Shown here: positions 24,460-31,817 of the stretch, piece after piece
Position numbering within the stretch: position 1 is the stretch's first letter
Layout of the letters: each line of letters begins with the position of its first letter
Assembly (NCBI GenBank): GCA_017503735.1
Contig: JAFVSN010000050.1
Coordinates: 1-64,000 of the forward strand
DNA: 64,000 bases
Direction of reading: 5' to 3'
From: Lachnospiraceae bacterium
GTDB lineage: Bacteria; Bacillota; Clostridia; Lachnospirales; Lachnospiraceae
Made by a program: the position numbers and the translations under genes
Notes under the pieces: model-generated
What the model was told of the DNA's origin: nothing
The model's input: the letters and a program-made list of their open reading frames with translations, nothing else
Database searches by the model: none

Positions 24460-26586
24460 TTATGCCAACCGGAACTCTGCTTCATTTTTTGTTAAAGAGG
24501 ACCCGCCGATCCACACTTTAAACTCACCCGGTTCTGCCACAAACTCCATATCCTCATTATAAAATCGCAACAACTCCGTCGTAATATCAAAGGAAACCGT
24601 CACGGTTTCTCCTGCTTTCACAAACGGTTTTTGCAATCCCTTTAATTCCCTGCACGGTCTTATGACACTACCTTTTACATCACGGATGTAGAGCTGTACC
24701 GGTTCCTTACCGTCCATCGTTCCTTTATTGGTAACGGTAACCGTTGCCGTAATCTTTCCATCCTCCGTAAGAGTATCATGAGAAAGAACAACCGACGAAT
24801 ATTCAAACGTACTGTAGGAAAGCCCCCAGCCGAACGGATACAATGCCGTATTCGGCACATCCATGTAATTGGAAGCAAAGGGCACAAAACCGTTCCGATC
24901 CTCTACCGGACGTCCCGTCGTAAATGCGCTGTAGCTCATCGGAAGCTGACCTGTGGTATACGGGAAACTCATCGGCACACGCCCGCAAGGATTGGCATCT
25001 CCGAAAATCAACTCCCAAATACCGATATTTCCGAAGGTCCCCGGATACCATGCATCCAAAATCGCCTCGGATTTTTCCGCAAGCATCGGAATCGCCAACG
25101 GACGTCCTGCATAAATCAAAGAAAGAATCTTCTCATTTACACCGTATACCGCATCAAACAGCATCTGATGTTCCCTGCAAAGGGAAACATCGGAAATACT
25201 CTTGGACTCACCGGATTTCTCATCCTCCTCGCCCATGCAGACAATCACCGCATCGCTCCTCTTACAAGCCGCAAGCATTTTTTCATCTGCCGTATCATAC
25301 GGATATACCTCAACCTTTGCCTCCGGATATCTGCATTTTACCGCCTCCCCGAAGGTAACGGTCTTATCCGACTCTGCAAAAATCGCCCAGGAACCCACAA
25401 TCTTTGTACTCGTCGCCAGCTTACCCACAACCGTAATCCGGCACTCTTTTGCAAGAGGAAGCAAGCCTTCGTTTTTCAAGAGTATGGCAGACTCTCTTGC
25501 CGCACGGACGGACAGTTCCTTATGGGCATCGCAATAAAAGTATTTTTCCTCCAGCTCCTTGGAACCTCTGACCGGGTCATCAAACAAACCTAATCTGTTT
25601 TTCAGTTCCAGCACCCGCAAACAAGACTCATCGATCAACCGACGCAATTCTTCACTCTCTTTTGCCTGCTCTTCCAAATAAGAAAGATAGCAGTCACTCA
25701 TCATATCAATATCCAATCCTGCCCGCAGTGCCTTTGCCGCCGCATCCTTCTTGTCATAAGAAGAAGTATGTACAACTGTTTCCTGTACCGCACCGTAATC
25801 GGAAATCACCACGCCGTCAAATCCCATCCGTTCCCGCAAAATCTTACGCATCAACCATTGATTCGTAGAACACGGAATCCGGTTAATGGTGTTGAAGGCA
25901 CTCATCACAAGCGGTGCTCCTGCTTTTACCGCTGCTTCGTAGGACGGCAGATAATCCTCCAACAGAGTCCTCTCACAAAGCTCTACCCCGGAATAATCCC
26001 GTCCTGCAGTCGCCGCACCGTATGCCGCAAAATGTTTCACGCAAGCCGCAATATTCCCCTGCTTGTCAATGCCGTCTCCCTGATATCCCGACACCATTGC
26101 TTCCGCAAATCGGGCATTTAACCACGGGTCTTCGCCGGTTCCTTCCATACATCTTCCCCACCGGGCATCTCTGGAAAGATCACACATCGGCGAAAAGGTA
26201 ACATGAAGTCCGGCCGCAGAAGCCTCTTTCGCAGTGGCTTCCGCCAGCTCCCGGGTCAACTCCGGATCAAAGCTTGCCCCTTGTCCCAACGGCACCGGAT
26301 AAATCGTCCGATAGCCGTGAATCACATCCGACATAAAAATTGCCGGGATATGATGAGGCTGCTTCTCCATAAACCCTTCCTGCAGCTTTTTCAAATGCTC
26401 ATACCCGGCCTCTCCCAAAACCGTTCCGATTCGCCACTGTTGGTCCGGCTTCACACTGTAATCATGACCCGGCCCGGTAATCAGCTTAACATCCCCGTAA
26501 AACCCTCCGTGAAACTGAATCATCTGTTCAATTTTTTCACCCAGGGACATTTCCGAAAGCAACTCTTGTAACTGTAGTTCTGTCAT
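24460..26586 (-). CDS. Glycoside hydrolase family 3 (beta-glucosidase-like)
   Basis: A 708-residue retaining beta-glycosidase without signal peptide. Domain order is GH3 N-terminal barrel (1-330; HHIPAIFMSDVIHGYRTIYP, SPMCDLSRDARWGRCMEGTG, substrate-binding KHFAAYGA, nucleophile Asp in GVVISDYGAVQE near 265), GH3 C-terminal domain (370-560; ESAILLKNEGLLPL) and a fibronectin type III-like domain (620-700). It could hydrolyse beta-glucosides or beta-xylosides. The ATG at 26586 is six bases after GAGG; a TTG two codons earlier is an alternative. Follows the HIT gene by about 50 bp. Confidence 0.93.
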   Translation of the reverse strand: MTELQLQELLSEMSLGEKIEQMIQFHGGFYGDVKLITGPGHDYSVKPDQQWRIGTVLGEAGYEHLKKLQEGFMEKQPHHIPAIFMSDVIHGYRTIYPVPLGQGASFDPELTRELAEATAKEASAAGLHVTFSPMCDLSRDARWGRCMEGTGEDPWLNARFAEAMVSGYQGDGIDKQGNIAACVKHFAAYGAATAGRDYSGVELCERTLLEDYLPSYEAAVKAGAPLVMSAFNTINRIPCSTNQWLMRKILRERMGFDGVVISDYGAVQETVVHTSSYDKKDAAAKALRAGLDIDMMSDCYLSYLEEQAKESEELRRLIDESCLRVLELKNRLGLFDDPVRGSKELEEKYFYCDAHKELSVRAARESAILLKNEGLLPLAKECRITVVGKLATSTKIVGSWAIFAESDKTVTFGEAVKCRYPEAKVEVYPYDTADEKMLAACKRSDAVIVCMGEEDEKSGESKSISDVSLCREHQMLFDAVYGVNEKILSLIYAGRPLAIPMLAEKSEAILDAWYPGTFGNIGIWELIFGDANPCGRVPMSFPYTTGQLPMSYSAFTTGRPVEDRNGFVPFASNYMDVPNTALYPFGWGLSYSTFEYSSVVLSHDTLTEDGKITATVTVTNKGTMDGKEPVQLYIRDVKGSVIRPCRELKGLQKPFVKAGETVTVSFDITTELLRFYNEDMEFVAEPGEFKVWIGGSSLTKNEAEFRLA

Positions 26587-26642
26587 ATACAACCTCGTTC
26601 CTTTCCCGGGATACTCCCCGAAAAAAAGTCTTTGGGTTTCCT

Positions 26643-27053
26643 TTACAGATTTTCCGCAATCTTTTTCGCAAGCTCTGCCGCTTCTCCGTCTGCATAGGAT
26701 GCCATAGGCGGCGGAAGCTTTACTCCGTCTTCCTTATTTCGCGGAATCACATGAATATGAAGATGGAATATGGTTTGTCCCGCCACTTCCCCGTTATTCT
26801 GTAAAACATTGATGCCGTCGCACTTCATGGTCTTCTTTACTGCCTTTGCCACTTTCTTAACAGTAGGAAGTGCCGCCGAAAGAAGGCTGTCATCCGCCTC
26901 CAAAAGATTTGCGGTATGTTCCTTTGCAAGTAAAATCACATGACCCTTTGCCACCGGACCGATATCCATAATGGCACGGAACTTATCATCCTCATAGACC
27001 GTGGATGACGGAATTTCATTTCTTAAAATCTTACAAAAAATACAGTTGTCCAT
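26643..27053 (-). CDS. HIT family nucleotide-binding hydrolase
   Basis: A 136-residue histidine-triad protein, with the triad in QTIFHLHIHVIPR and the N-terminal zinc-type CIFCKILRNEIPSS. HIT proteins of this Hint-like branch hydrolyse adenosine phosphoramidates or related nucleotide conjugates. It lies 87 bp after the flavodoxin-SCP2 gene and before the GH3 gene; the grouping gives no clear functional link. Confidence 0.94.
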   Translation of the reverse strand: MDNCIFCKILRNEIPSSTVYEDDKFRAIMDIGPVAKGHVILLAKEHTANLLEADDSLLSAALPTVKKVAKAVKKTMKCDGINVLQNNGEVAGQTIFHLHIHVIPRNKEDGVKLPPPMASYADGEAAELAKKIAENL

Positions 27054-27140
27054 AGTTTATTTCTCCGTTTCTTATTTTATTGTGCGGAACACTTTGTTCC
27101 GACCTTTTTCACCCCATCTGTCTCCGGATTCTCCGCTTTC

Positions 27141-28151
27141 TTACACCAGCGTCTGGAACCGGAACATCATATCAAACTGACGAAGCAGCTTAAAATCACC
27201 CTTTGCGGTAATATCACCGGACATAAACGCCCCCTGAAAAGTCACACGTCCGTCCACGATACGTTCCATCACCGCTCTGGTCAATTTCGCGTTTACATCT
27301 GCTGCCGGGACTTCCTCCGGATAACTGCAGAACAGTCGCCCGTCTCTGATTTCAATAAAAAGGGTACGGTCATTGTCCGCAAACTGCAGTGCATATTTTA
27401 CGGAAAGAGAATCCTCCGGTGCATGGAAATTGGTGCGAAGATTCGCAATAAACTCCATCTTCGGGTCCATACCCGCACTGCTCTTTTCCAACATCCCCTT
27501 AAACATCTGGGATAATTCCTCTATGTCCTCTTTCTGACGCTTTACATACTTATCATCCGATACGTACTTGGACAAATCTTCGCTTTCCTGCGGTGTCAGC
27601 GGAATCGGCGACGTTGCCATATTCCGTTTAATCAAACTGTTGCCGCTCGGCAGCTGTAACTCCTTCCGGGATACCGCACGATAAAAACGTTCTGCTTTAT
27701 CTTCAATCAATTTTGCGTAATCCACATTGGTTTCAAACTCTACCTGATTTTCCACAAAGGTACAGATTCCGTCTACCACTTTTCCGCCCAAAAGCTCCCA
27801 GGAATTCCGAAGTACGCTTTCCGACTGTCTCTCTCCGCAGGTCACGGCAACCACCACCGGCATCATATACATATTCTGCAATTTCTTCTTGTCCGCATAC
27901 AACCAGCAGGCATCCAGAAACTGCTGCATATAACCACCGATTCCGTACCACTCAAGCGGCACCGCCAAAATCACTCCGTCCACTTCTTTCAAGGTGCCGG
28001 AAAGTGCGGCAATCTCATTTTTTTGTTCGTATAAATTGTACCGGCGTACCTGAACATTTAACTCATTCAAAACTTCTACCAGTTTATTCACCACATAAAT
28101 CGTGGTATCCTCGATTACTCCCCGTCCACCGTAATAAACCGCTATTTTCAT
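27141..28151 (-). CDS. Flavodoxin-like NAD(P)H-dependent oxidoreductase fused to an SCP2-like domain
   Basis: A 336-residue protein. Residues 1-165 form a flavodoxin-like FMN-binding fold (MKIAVYYGGRG, VDGVILAVPLEWYGIGGYMQ); residues about 225-336 resemble an SCP2 sterol-transfer-type domain (FEVREGRLFCSYPEE-like hydrophobic pocket, ending KLLRQFDMMFRF). The N-terminal phosphate-binding loop GGRGVIEDTT is shorter than usual. Such fusions occur in Clostridia; the ligand is unknown. AGGTG precedes the ATG. It follows the rhomboid gene by 21 bp. Confidence 0.78.
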   Translation of the reverse strand: MKIAVYYGGRGVIEDTTIYVVNKLVEVLNELNVQVRRYNLYEQKNEIAALSGTLKEVDGVILAVPLEWYGIGGYMQQFLDACWLYADKKKLQNMYMMPVVVAVTCGERQSESVLRNSWELLGGKVVDGICTFVENQVEFETNVDYAKLIEDKAERFYRAVSRKELQLPSGNSLIKRNMATSPIPLTPQESEDLSKYVSDDKYVKRQKEDIEELSQMFKGMLEKSSAGMDPKMEFIANLRTNFHAPEDSLSVKYALQFADNDRTLFIEIRDGRLFCSYPEEVPAADVNAKLTRAVMERIVDGRVTFQGAFMSGDITAKGDFKLLRQFDMMFRFQTLV

Positions 28152-28172
28152 TTGACACCTCCGTAGTCTTTC

Positions 28173-28799
28173 TTATCCCTGTATCGTTTCCTGTTTTTTT
28201 CTTCGTATGAGACAGAAAATACTTCCAATCATCAATCCGCCGAAAAAGCCGCCGAAATGGGCGTCATGTCCTACGCCGGTATCAAAAATACTACCGAACA
28301 ACAGGAAAAACACCGCCAAAAGCAGCTGCTTTTTCTCCTGTACGGACAACTGCTTTCGCCGGAACAAAATCGCTGCAATAAAAGCACCTGTCAAACCGTA
28401 CACGGCACCGGATGCCCCGGCGCAAAACACAAACCTTCCGGAATCACTCCGGATAACACCATTATACAGGATAGATGCTCCGTCCGCAATAAGCCCTGTG
28501 GCAAAATACAAAAACAAAAAGCGAATCCGTCCGAAAAACGGCTCCAACATCCTTCCTATTACATAGAGCATCATCATATTACACATCAAATGGTCTATCC
28601 CGAAATGATAAAACATAGAGGTGATAAGTCTCCAATATTCCTTTCCCTCAACAACCAGAACAGGATTCAGTGCCATATAATACACAATTTCTTCCTGCTT
28701 TCGGTAAAAAAACAAATCAAACACAAGAAAAAGAATGATATTTACCGCCACAATAGCGATTGTAGCCAAAGGAAGTTTTGTAATTTTCCCTCTCTCCAT
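28173..28799 (-). CDS. Rhomboid family intramembrane serine protease
   Basis: A 208-residue membrane protein with six predicted TM helices. The catalytic Ser is in GASGAVYGLTGAF and the catalytic His in HDAHFGGFFGG; the family's WR-like loop motif appears as EYWRLITSMFYHFGIDHLMCN. Rhomboids cut other membrane proteins within the bilayer; the substrate is not evident, although the adjacent Tad operon supplies many single-pass membrane proteins. Own promoter at 28856-28884. Confidence 0.93.
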   Translation of the reverse strand: MERGKITKLPLATIAIVAVNIILFLVFDLFFYRKQEEIVYYMALNPVLVVEGKEYWRLITSMFYHFGIDHLMCNMMMLYVIGRMLEPFFGRIRFLFLYFATGLIADGASILYNGVIRSDSGRFVFCAGASGAVYGLTGAFIAAILFRRKQLSVQEKKQLLLAVFFLLFGSIFDTGVGHDAHFGGFFGGLMIGSIFCLIRRKKQETIQG

Positions 28800-28855
28800 C
28801 TTAACACGCTCCGTTTCACAAAGCTCCCCTCATATGCCCTTTGCTTTGTAGTTTC

Positions 28856-28884
28856 AGTATACGCTCTTTTTCCGATTCCTTCAA
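28856..28884 (-). promoter_or_regulatory. Sigma-A promoter of the rhomboid-flavodoxin-HIT-GH3 gene group
   Basis: On the minus strand TTGAAG (28884-28879), 17-bp spacer, TATACT (28861-28856), about 57 bp before the rhomboid ATG and after the end of the Tad operon. Confidence 0.72.
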
Positions 28885-28915
28885 GTAAAATATTGGATTT
28901 CTTTGTCGTCTTTTC

Positions 28916-30061
28916 TCAAGATAATCCGCCGGTTTTTGTAAAACAAAACTCCGCTTCCGCAAATACAATCCGGTCCCCTTCTTCCAGCCTTGCCTGTTCC
29001 TGTACATTCAGAGTATGTCCGTTTACCTTTGTTCCGTTTGTACTGTTTAAATCCGTCAGATAGATGTTTCCTTCCCGGCAAATCAGTTTGGCATGAAACC
29101 GGCTTACGGTATTGTCCGGGATTACATAATCCATATACTCCGGCAGACTCCCTATATAAAACGGGAACTTGGTAAGATAAATTACTTCTCCCGTCTTCCC
29201 CGATAGAAGCATAGGTGTTGCATCGGCTGTTTTTGCGGAAAGTACTTTCGTTTCCTGCACGCCCCATTCCGGAGGTGTTTCCCTGACACAAGCCGCCGGC
29301 AAATAGGATGAGGATACTTCCGCAAAACGACCGGGTTTCAGAAGTCTGGTTCCCATTTCCTTTCGAAACCGTTCCCACAAACCTTCTCTTTTTTCCTTAC
29401 TCGTCGTCCCGCTTTGTTCCGCTTCCCGGTGTGCCTCTTCCTTTTTCACAAGCATACCCTGCGCTTTTTCCTTTTTGTTCCTAATCTCTTTTATGCCCTC
29501 GTCTTTTTCCTTCCGTTGTTTCTCCTGCTCCGAGAGCAATTTCTGTATTCGCTCAAATGTTATATCCGGTTCTTGTAATTGCATGTACAAAGCATATACC
29601 ATTGCGATGGCTTGTTCTTCTCTGTAATCCACACGATTCAGAAACAGTTCAAACAGCTTTCCCATTTGTTCCACAAAAGGAATCCCGTATTCCGGATAAT
29701 AACAAAGCGTCACTTCATACCCCGGAATTCCCAGGTAGATATACTCCGGTAGCAATATAAAATTGTCCTCCGATAATAAATAGTCCCTTCCTCTCTCCAA
29801 AACCTTCAAAATCCCTTTTAACACGCTTTCTATCTGTTCTCCGTTCATCGGAACCCGTTCAAACATCATGCCAAGGTTTTTTCTTCCCGTAATCTCGTAT
29901 TTGTACCTATCTCCTCTCTCCGATTTTACCATGGCAAGAATCCCCTCCGGCATATTATTTCGAATCATCTGCTCTTCAAAGCTTTCTCTTGACTTTTTTA
30001 AAAATAAATATGCCTTCCCGTCCGCATCCTTTTTATACAAGCTTTCCAACAATTCCGACAC
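28916..30061 (-). CDS. FHA-domain protein of the Tad operon (DUF6382-like N-terminus)
   Basis: A 381-residue cytoplasmic protein, last gene of the Tad operon. Residues 1-200 match the DUF6382-like module that precedes FHA domains in Clostridia; about 205-260 are charged coiled coil; 300-381 form a forkhead-associated phosphothreonine-binding domain (FYIGSLPEYMDYVIPDNTVS, then SRFHAKL and DLNSTNGTKVNG). It may sense phosphorylation by a Ser/Thr kinase to regulate pilus assembly, which is inference. The start is GTG at 30061, seven bases after AGGAGG. Confidence 0.82.
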   Translation of the reverse strand: MSELLESLYKKDADGKAYLFLKKSRESFEEQMIRNNMPEGILAMVKSERGDRYKYEITGRKNLGMMFERVPMNGEQIESVLKGILKVLERGRDYLLSEDNFILLPEYIYLGIPGYEVTLCYYPEYGIPFVEQMGKLFELFLNRVDYREEQAIAMVYALYMQLQEPDITFERIQKLLSEQEKQRKEKDEGIKEIRNKKEKAQGMLVKKEEAHREAEQSGTTSKEKREGLWERFRKEMGTRLLKPGRFAEVSSSYLPAACVRETPPEWGVQETKVLSAKTADATPMLLSGKTGEVIYLTKFPFYIGSLPEYMDYVIPDNTVSRFHAKLICREGNIYLTDLNSTNGTKVNGHTLNVQEQARLEEGDRIVFAEAEFCFTKTGGLS

Positions 30062-30098
30062 TCCTTCACCTCCTGTTTTCCAAAAAATCAACTGCCGC

Positions 30099-30317
30099 CT
30101 ATTCAAAAAAGTCAAATGCGGTATCCGCACCTCGCAACAATTCCGACGCCTGTAACTTCCGTTCCGAAAAAACTTCATCGTAAAGATGCGCTGCCTGTTC
30201 TCTTACCACCACATAGCGGGCAACGGTCAGTTTTACAAGTAAAAAAGTAATTAATAACAAATACGGATATAAAAGTGCTGCCTCTACTGTCATAGAGCCT
30301 TTTATTTTTGTCTTCAT
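30099..30317 (-). CDS. Small TadE-like pseudopilin
   Basis: A 72-residue single-pass protein with the TadE start GSMTVEAALLYPYLLLITFL, in which a Gly-x-Met/Leu-Thr-Val-Glu motif precedes the hydrophobic helix. TadE-type minor pilins are processed by the Tad prepilin peptidase and help assemble the Flp pilus. It is shorter than most TadE proteins and has only about 35 residues after the helix. Confidence 0.75.
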   Translation of the reverse strand: MKTKIKGSMTVEAALLYPYLLLITFLLVKLTVARYVVVREQAAHLYDEVFSERKLQASELLRGADTAFDFFE

Positions 30318-30332
30318 ATCCTCACATCCTTC

Positions 30333-30776
30333 CTAGGAAAAACGCCAAAACAGACGCATGGTGACATAACCTAAAAGAAGGAAAGGCAGAAAAGGAATCC
30401 GGCTTTTCCTTCCCGCCTTTTTTCTTACAAGAAGTATCGCGGCATAGCCTCCCGCATACAATGCCGCAAAAAAACCGCTTGTTACCGTTTCGTATAAACC
30501 GAATGCCGCACCGCACACACAAAGAAGAATCCCGTCCGCTAATCCGATTGCTTCTTTTGAAAAGAACGCAAACAGTAAAAGGATTCCCCCGAACGCCACG
30601 CCTCCCAGCCTGGATTGCCATGATACCTTCCCGAAACACCCCCCGATCAAAAGAACCGCCGCTGCAATTCCCAGCCCTTTGCGGGAAATCCCCATATATT
30701 TTTTATCCTGCAACGCCAACCACAAAAGAGTCGGCATTCCGCAAAGTTCCCGCACCGCTATTTTCCAAACTTCCAT
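30333..30776 (-). CDS. A24-family prepilin peptidase (TadV/CpaA-like)
   Basis: A 147-residue polytopic membrane protein with the two aspartates of A24 aspartyl peptidases: Asp in WLALQDKKYMGIS and Asp in EAIGLADGILLC (the GxGD-type motif, here GLAD). It lacks the N-terminal methyltransferase domain of type IV prepilin peptidases, as is usual for Tad systems. It would cleave Flp and TadE-like prepilins encoded in the same operon. Confidence 0.85.
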   Translation of the reverse strand: MEVWKIAVRELCGMPTLLWLALQDKKYMGISRKGLGIAAAVLLIGGCFGKVSWQSRLGGVAFGGILLLFAFFSKEAIGLADGILLCVCGAAFGLYETVTSGFFAALYAGGYAAILLVRKKAGRKSRIPFLPFLLLGYVTMRLFWRFS

Positions 30777-30791
30777 TTTCGTTTCTCCTTC

Positions 30792-31799
30792 CTACTGCTC
30801 TTGTGCACAACGACTACAAGGGCGGTACTTCTCTTTTGCCTCCTCCATGGAGCATTCCTTCACATCCCGTCGAATTGCCGAGCAAGAGGATACCGCATGA
30901 TACTTTGTTCCGTGTTTGGTCACATACACGTATTTTCCGAGTCCGCATTCCGGTGCGCAAAAATCACATGCGGAATATTTTCCTCCGGAACTGTTCCGTT
31001 CTTTGTCCACGGCTCCACCCTCCACCGGTATTGTCTCGATTTTAATATGACTGCAACTCTTTTCTGTATGGTAGACCGTTCCGTGTTCCGTTACATAGAC
31101 CGTTGCCGATTTCGTATCCTCTTCCGGCCCCTCCGTTTTTCCTGCACTTCCGCCTTCCCCTGTCCAGTTCCTGTAAACAAGTCTCCTTGTATAGTAGTTC
31201 TCTTTCTTTGACGTCAACGAATTTCCCGGTGTTACCCGGTATCGAATTTCTATTCGTGTTTTATTCCCTGCATCTTCTGTATTTACCCACATTCCGCCGA
31301 GACCCTGGGCTACGCTCCCCTCCTTTAAAATTTCCGCATCGCAACGTCCGTAAAATACTCCGGTCATTGTCACATCCCGTATTATCTTCCGGTCAAAAAA
31401 TTCAAATAAGGTATCTGCCACCGCCACATCCCCTTCCGCCATTCTTTCGGCTACATAAGAGTATGCTGCTGCTTCCCGTACGGAAGATATCGCCGCTTCC
31501 GCAATCATAACTTCCGCCCGCAGAATAGAAAACATCTGTAACAGATACATTACCGCAAAAAAGAATACCGGAAATGCAACTGCCGCTTCTACGGTAAGAG
31601 ATGCATTTTGATATCTGTCCTTATGTTTTTGGCACAGTGATTTTTTACGAGTCTTTTCGCAAATATCCTTTCTTTTAATTTTATTTTGACTTTTACATCG
31701 GGAGGTAAAAACGGCACTAAGAGAAGATAACAAAGAGAACTTTACCGTTTTCATACATGATTTACAGAATCGCCAATTTCTGATAAGAACAGATATCAA
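30792..31799 (-). CDS. TadE-like protein with two C-terminal Cys/His (zinc-ribbon-like) repeats
   Basis: A 335-residue protein. Residues 1-65 are a basic, Cys-containing extension unusual for TadE; 66-90 hold the pseudopilin motif ASLTVEAAVAFPVFFFAVMY; then an extracellular region. The C-terminus has two related units, VYVTEHGTVYHTEKSCSHI with YSACDFC, and VYVTKHGTKYHAVSSCSAI with YRPCSRC, each a YHxxxxCxxI...CxxC pattern that looks metal-binding. Start is TTG at 31799, six bases after AGGAGG; an ATG 15 codons later has no ribosome binding site. Confidence 0.75.
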   Translation of the reverse strand: MISVLIRNWRFCKSCMKTVKFSLLSSLSAVFTSRCKSQNKIKRKDICEKTRKKSLCQKHKDRYQNASLTVEAAVAFPVFFFAVMYLLQMFSILRAEVMIAEAAISSVREAAAYSYVAERMAEGDVAVADTLFEFFDRKIIRDVTMTGVFYGRCDAEILKEGSVAQGLGGMWVNTEDAGNKTRIEIRYRVTPGNSLTSKKENYYTRRLVYRNWTGEGGSAGKTEGPEEDTKSATVYVTEHGTVYHTEKSCSHIKIETIPVEGGAVDKERNSSGGKYSACDFCAPECGLGKYVYVTKHGTKYHAVSSCSAIRRDVKECSMEEAKEKYRPCSRCAQEQ

Positions 31800-31817
31800 A
31801 ACACACCTCCTTTCGTT

